Source: Chitinophagales bacterium | GTDB taxonomy: Bacteria; Bacteroidota; Bacteroidia; Chitinophagales; UBA2359 | Length of the DNA stretch: 7,919 bases | Direction of reading: 5' to 3' | NCBI GenBank assembly: GCA_020629335.1 | Contig: JAHDDN010000247.1 | Span: 1 to 7,919 of the forward strand | Part shown: positions 6,610-7,919 of the stretch, one piece after another | How the letters are laid out: each line of letters starts with the position of its first letter | How positions within the stretch are numbered: the first letter of the stretch is position 1 | Notes under the pieces: generated by a model | The model's database searches: none | Told to the model about the DNA's origin: nothing | Seen by the model: only the letters and a program-made list of their open reading frames with translations | Translations under genes and position numbers: made by a program

Positions 6610-7641
6610 TTATTCTGCGCGATGCTCAGGATTATTTATAAATTCATCATCAGTTAACATTAAAAGAAAGTTTTTTAAATCAATTTGCTCCGACTCACTG
6701 AGCTCAAAACCCTGTATTAACTCACTTTTATTAGGGTGATTCGCCCCCCCATTTTCATAATGAGCAATCACTTCATCCAAACTATTCATACTCCCATCAT
6801 GCATATAAGGAGCCGTCAATTCAATATTTCGCAAGGAAGGAACCTTAAATAAAGCTCTATCACTCTCCAAACCCGTAGAACGCATCCTTCCTAAATCCTC
6901 ATATTCCTCATATAAGCCATTATTCTGAAATGAATAGTCCGTAAAATTAAAACCTCCATGACAATTAGCACAAGCCAAATCCTCCCGATTAAACAAAGCC
7001 AACCCTCTAATAGCCGATTCGCTCATCGCATCACTTTCTCCCTGATAAGTAGCCTTATCATAAGCAGACTCCCCACTAATCAAAGTCCGCTCAAAAGCAG
7101 CAATTGCTCTCGTAATCACAAAAGGATCAGGCGCACGACCATAAGCCGCCATACTTTCTGCCACATAAATAGAATCCGCTTGCATTCGCTCTGCCGCCTG
7201 CACTATATTAAAATCAAACTCAGAATGCTCCTGTATAGGCGCCAAAATCTGCATCTCCAATGTAGGTACACCTCCTTCCCGCATCAAATAAGGATGATAA
7301 GCCACATTCGCCAAACTAGGCGAATTTCGCTCCCCCTCTCGATTCTCTACCCCTAAACTAAGCGCCACAGTATCACTAAAAGCATGACTCGCCAAATGAC
7401 AAGATGTACAAGAACGACTAAAATCTTTGGATAAAATAGGATCATAAAACAACTTCTTTCCCAAAAGTACTCGCTCATAAGTCAAGGCATTATCTTCAGG
7501 AATCTCAGGTGCAGGAAAACCTTCAGGAATCTCCAAAACATATTCAGAAGGTGGCAAATCAGCAATAATAGGATCAGACTCACAGGCACCGCAAATCACC
7601 AAACCATAAAAAATCAATAAATATAAAACTAACTGTTTCAT
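6610..7641 (-). CDS. Di-haem cytochrome c peroxidase/MauG-family lipoprotein
   Basis: This 343-residue exported di-haem protein has a signal peptide ending in CGAC, with Cys20 as the likely lipidated residue, so it should sit on a membrane facing the periplasm or the outside. Two c-type haem sites are present: CTSCH (78-82) and CANCH (224-228). Further family motifs are RNSPSLANVAYHP (105-117), LEMQILAPIQ (128-137) and APYMHDGSMNSLDEVIAHY (277-295). The length is normal. Known members reduce hydrogen peroxide with electrons from cytochrome c, or oxidise other substrates as MauG does. Here Val98 occupies the spacing where classical peroxidases have a distal His, the usual Trp of the FWDGR segment is absent, and Tyr295 aligns with the axial Met/Tyr site. 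This suggests a MauG-like or constitutively active form, but the substrate is unknown. It stands alone; no partner cytochrome is adjacent. Confidence 0.9.
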   Translation of the reverse strand: MKQLVLYLLIFYGLVICGACESDPIIADLPPSEYVLEIPEGFPAPEIPEDNALTYERVLLGKKLFYDPILSKDFSRSCTSCHLASHAFSDTVALSLGVENREGERNSPSLANVAYHPYLMREGGVPTLEMQILAPIQEHSEFDFNIVQAAERMQADSIYVAESMAAYGRAPDPFVITRAIAAFERTLISGESAYDKATYQGESDAMSESAIRGLALFNREDLACANCHGGFNFTDYSFQNNGLYEEYEDLGRMRSTGLESDRALFKVPSLRNIELTAPYMHDGSMNSLDEVIAHYENGGANHPNKSELIQGFELSESEQIDLKNFLLMLTDDEFINNPEHRAE

Positions 7642-7698
7642 TTATTTCAAATTCGTCTACTAATCAACTAATACACCATTCAACTAATTTGGGGCTTC

Positions 7699-7782
7699 CC
7701 ATGCGCTCGTAAAGGCGAAGTGCATAGCACAAGCCATTTATCATTGATAGTTCATCATTCATCATTCGCCGAAGGCGCATGG
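7699..7782. repeat. Nested inverted repeats upstream of the peroxidase gene
   Basis: CCATGCGC (7699-7706) is the perfect reverse complement of GCGCATGG (7775-7782), and inside it GGCGAA (7714-7719) pairs with TTCGCC (7765-7770). GTGC-ATA-GCAC (7720-7730) makes a further small hairpin. The centre contains a run of TCATT-type short repeats (7740-7766). The right side of this structure is part of the 30-base repeat head. It may be a complete form of the element of which position 1 shows only the right side. No gene is seen from 7642 to the window end. Confidence 0.5.
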
Positions 7783-7796
7783 TCGGGCTGTCCGCT
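7767..7796 (+). repeat. Right copy of the 30-base repeat head
   Basis: This is identical, base for base, to positions 1-30 and in the same orientation, 7,766 bases apart. It starts with the CGCC-GAA-GGCG hairpin and ends in GTCCGCT. It is followed by the 37-base tandem-type repeat described separately. All five genes of the window lie between the two copies. Confidence 0.9.
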
Positions 7797-7901
7797 ATTA
7801 TGGGCCTATGTCATTCCTACTCCACTAAGAATCTTGTCCACTCTTTTTGGTGGATGGCCTCCATCGCTATTATGGGCCTATGTCATTCCTACTCCACTAA
7901 G
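7793..7901 (+). repeat. Two identical 37-base direct repeats with a 35-base spacer
   Basis: Bases 7793-7829 and 7865-7901 are identical, starting CGCTATTATGGG and ending TCCACTAAG, at an offset of 72 bases. The spacer contains TCCAC...GTGGA and ATGG-CCT-CCAT inverted repeats. The diverged left-end copy (31-63) has only one such unit. This is not a CRISPR: there are only two units, no internal palindrome typical of CRISPR repeats, and the spacer is itself palindromic. A longer tandem array may continue beyond the window. Confidence 0.85.
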
Positions 7902-7919
7902 GTGTACTTGTCTTCCCCT

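Noticed and set aside
6512..6739. A 75-codon open frame on the + strand
   Set aside because: Its latter half is antisense to the 3' end of the peroxidase gene, and the product is low-complexity Lys/Asn/Ser without any motif.
6958..7356. A 132-codon open frame on the + strand
   Set aside because: It lies wholly antisense to the clear peroxidase gene, with a composition typical of a shadow frame.
7793..7901. Possible CRISPR array from repeated 37-base units with a 35-base spacer
   Set aside because: There are only two units, no cas genes, a spacer that is itself palindromic, and a degenerate relative at the left end that points to an intergenic repeat family.

Overview
This window looks like chromosomal DNA of a member of the Bacteroidota. 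The evidence is that no start codon has a Shine-Dalgarno sequence (A/T-rich leaders instead), that one secreted protein has an 'HAQ' type signal-peptide end, and that the gene families and the intergenic palindromes are typical of that phylum. A Saprospiria-like relative is possible, but this is an impression and not something the window proves.

Layout. Positions 1-223 hold no credible gene. They carry a repeat that recurs at the right end of the window, followed by a GC-rich double-hairpin repeat. At 224-2002 on the + strand is a long-chain fatty acid CoA ligase. A 139-base convergent gap follows, with a strong bidirectional terminator set between two palindromic repeats. The rest is on the minus strand. 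In order of transcription, from the right, it encodes a di-haem cytochrome c peroxidase/MauG-type lipoprotein (7641-6610), an SPFH-domain protein with a C-terminal GYF_2 domain (6422-5316), a double zinc-ribbon protein with a C-terminal membrane anchor (5147-4050), and a YcbB-type L,D-transpeptidase (4034-2142). The last 278 bases are repeats without a gene.

How the genes may work together. The SPFH protein and the zinc-ribbon membrane protein resemble the YdjI/YdjG pair of Bacillus subtilis, which helps bring PspA to the membrane during envelope stress. Here the zinc-ribbon gene is followed after only 15 bases by a peptidoglycan L,D-transpeptidase gene, so the three may form an envelope-maintenance unit. 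The acyl-CoA ligase and the peroxidase appear to be independent single genes.

The most unusual feature is a set of small palindromes sharing the head GTARRGRCG, all in the same orientation. One lies inside the L,D-transpeptidase gene, where its perfect 21-base inverted repeat supplies seven in-frame codons of the signal peptide. Another forms the core of a long imperfect palindrome filling most of the SPFH/zinc-ribbon gap. I saw no CRISPR array, tRNA, rRNA, transposase gene or clear new multi-gene defence system.
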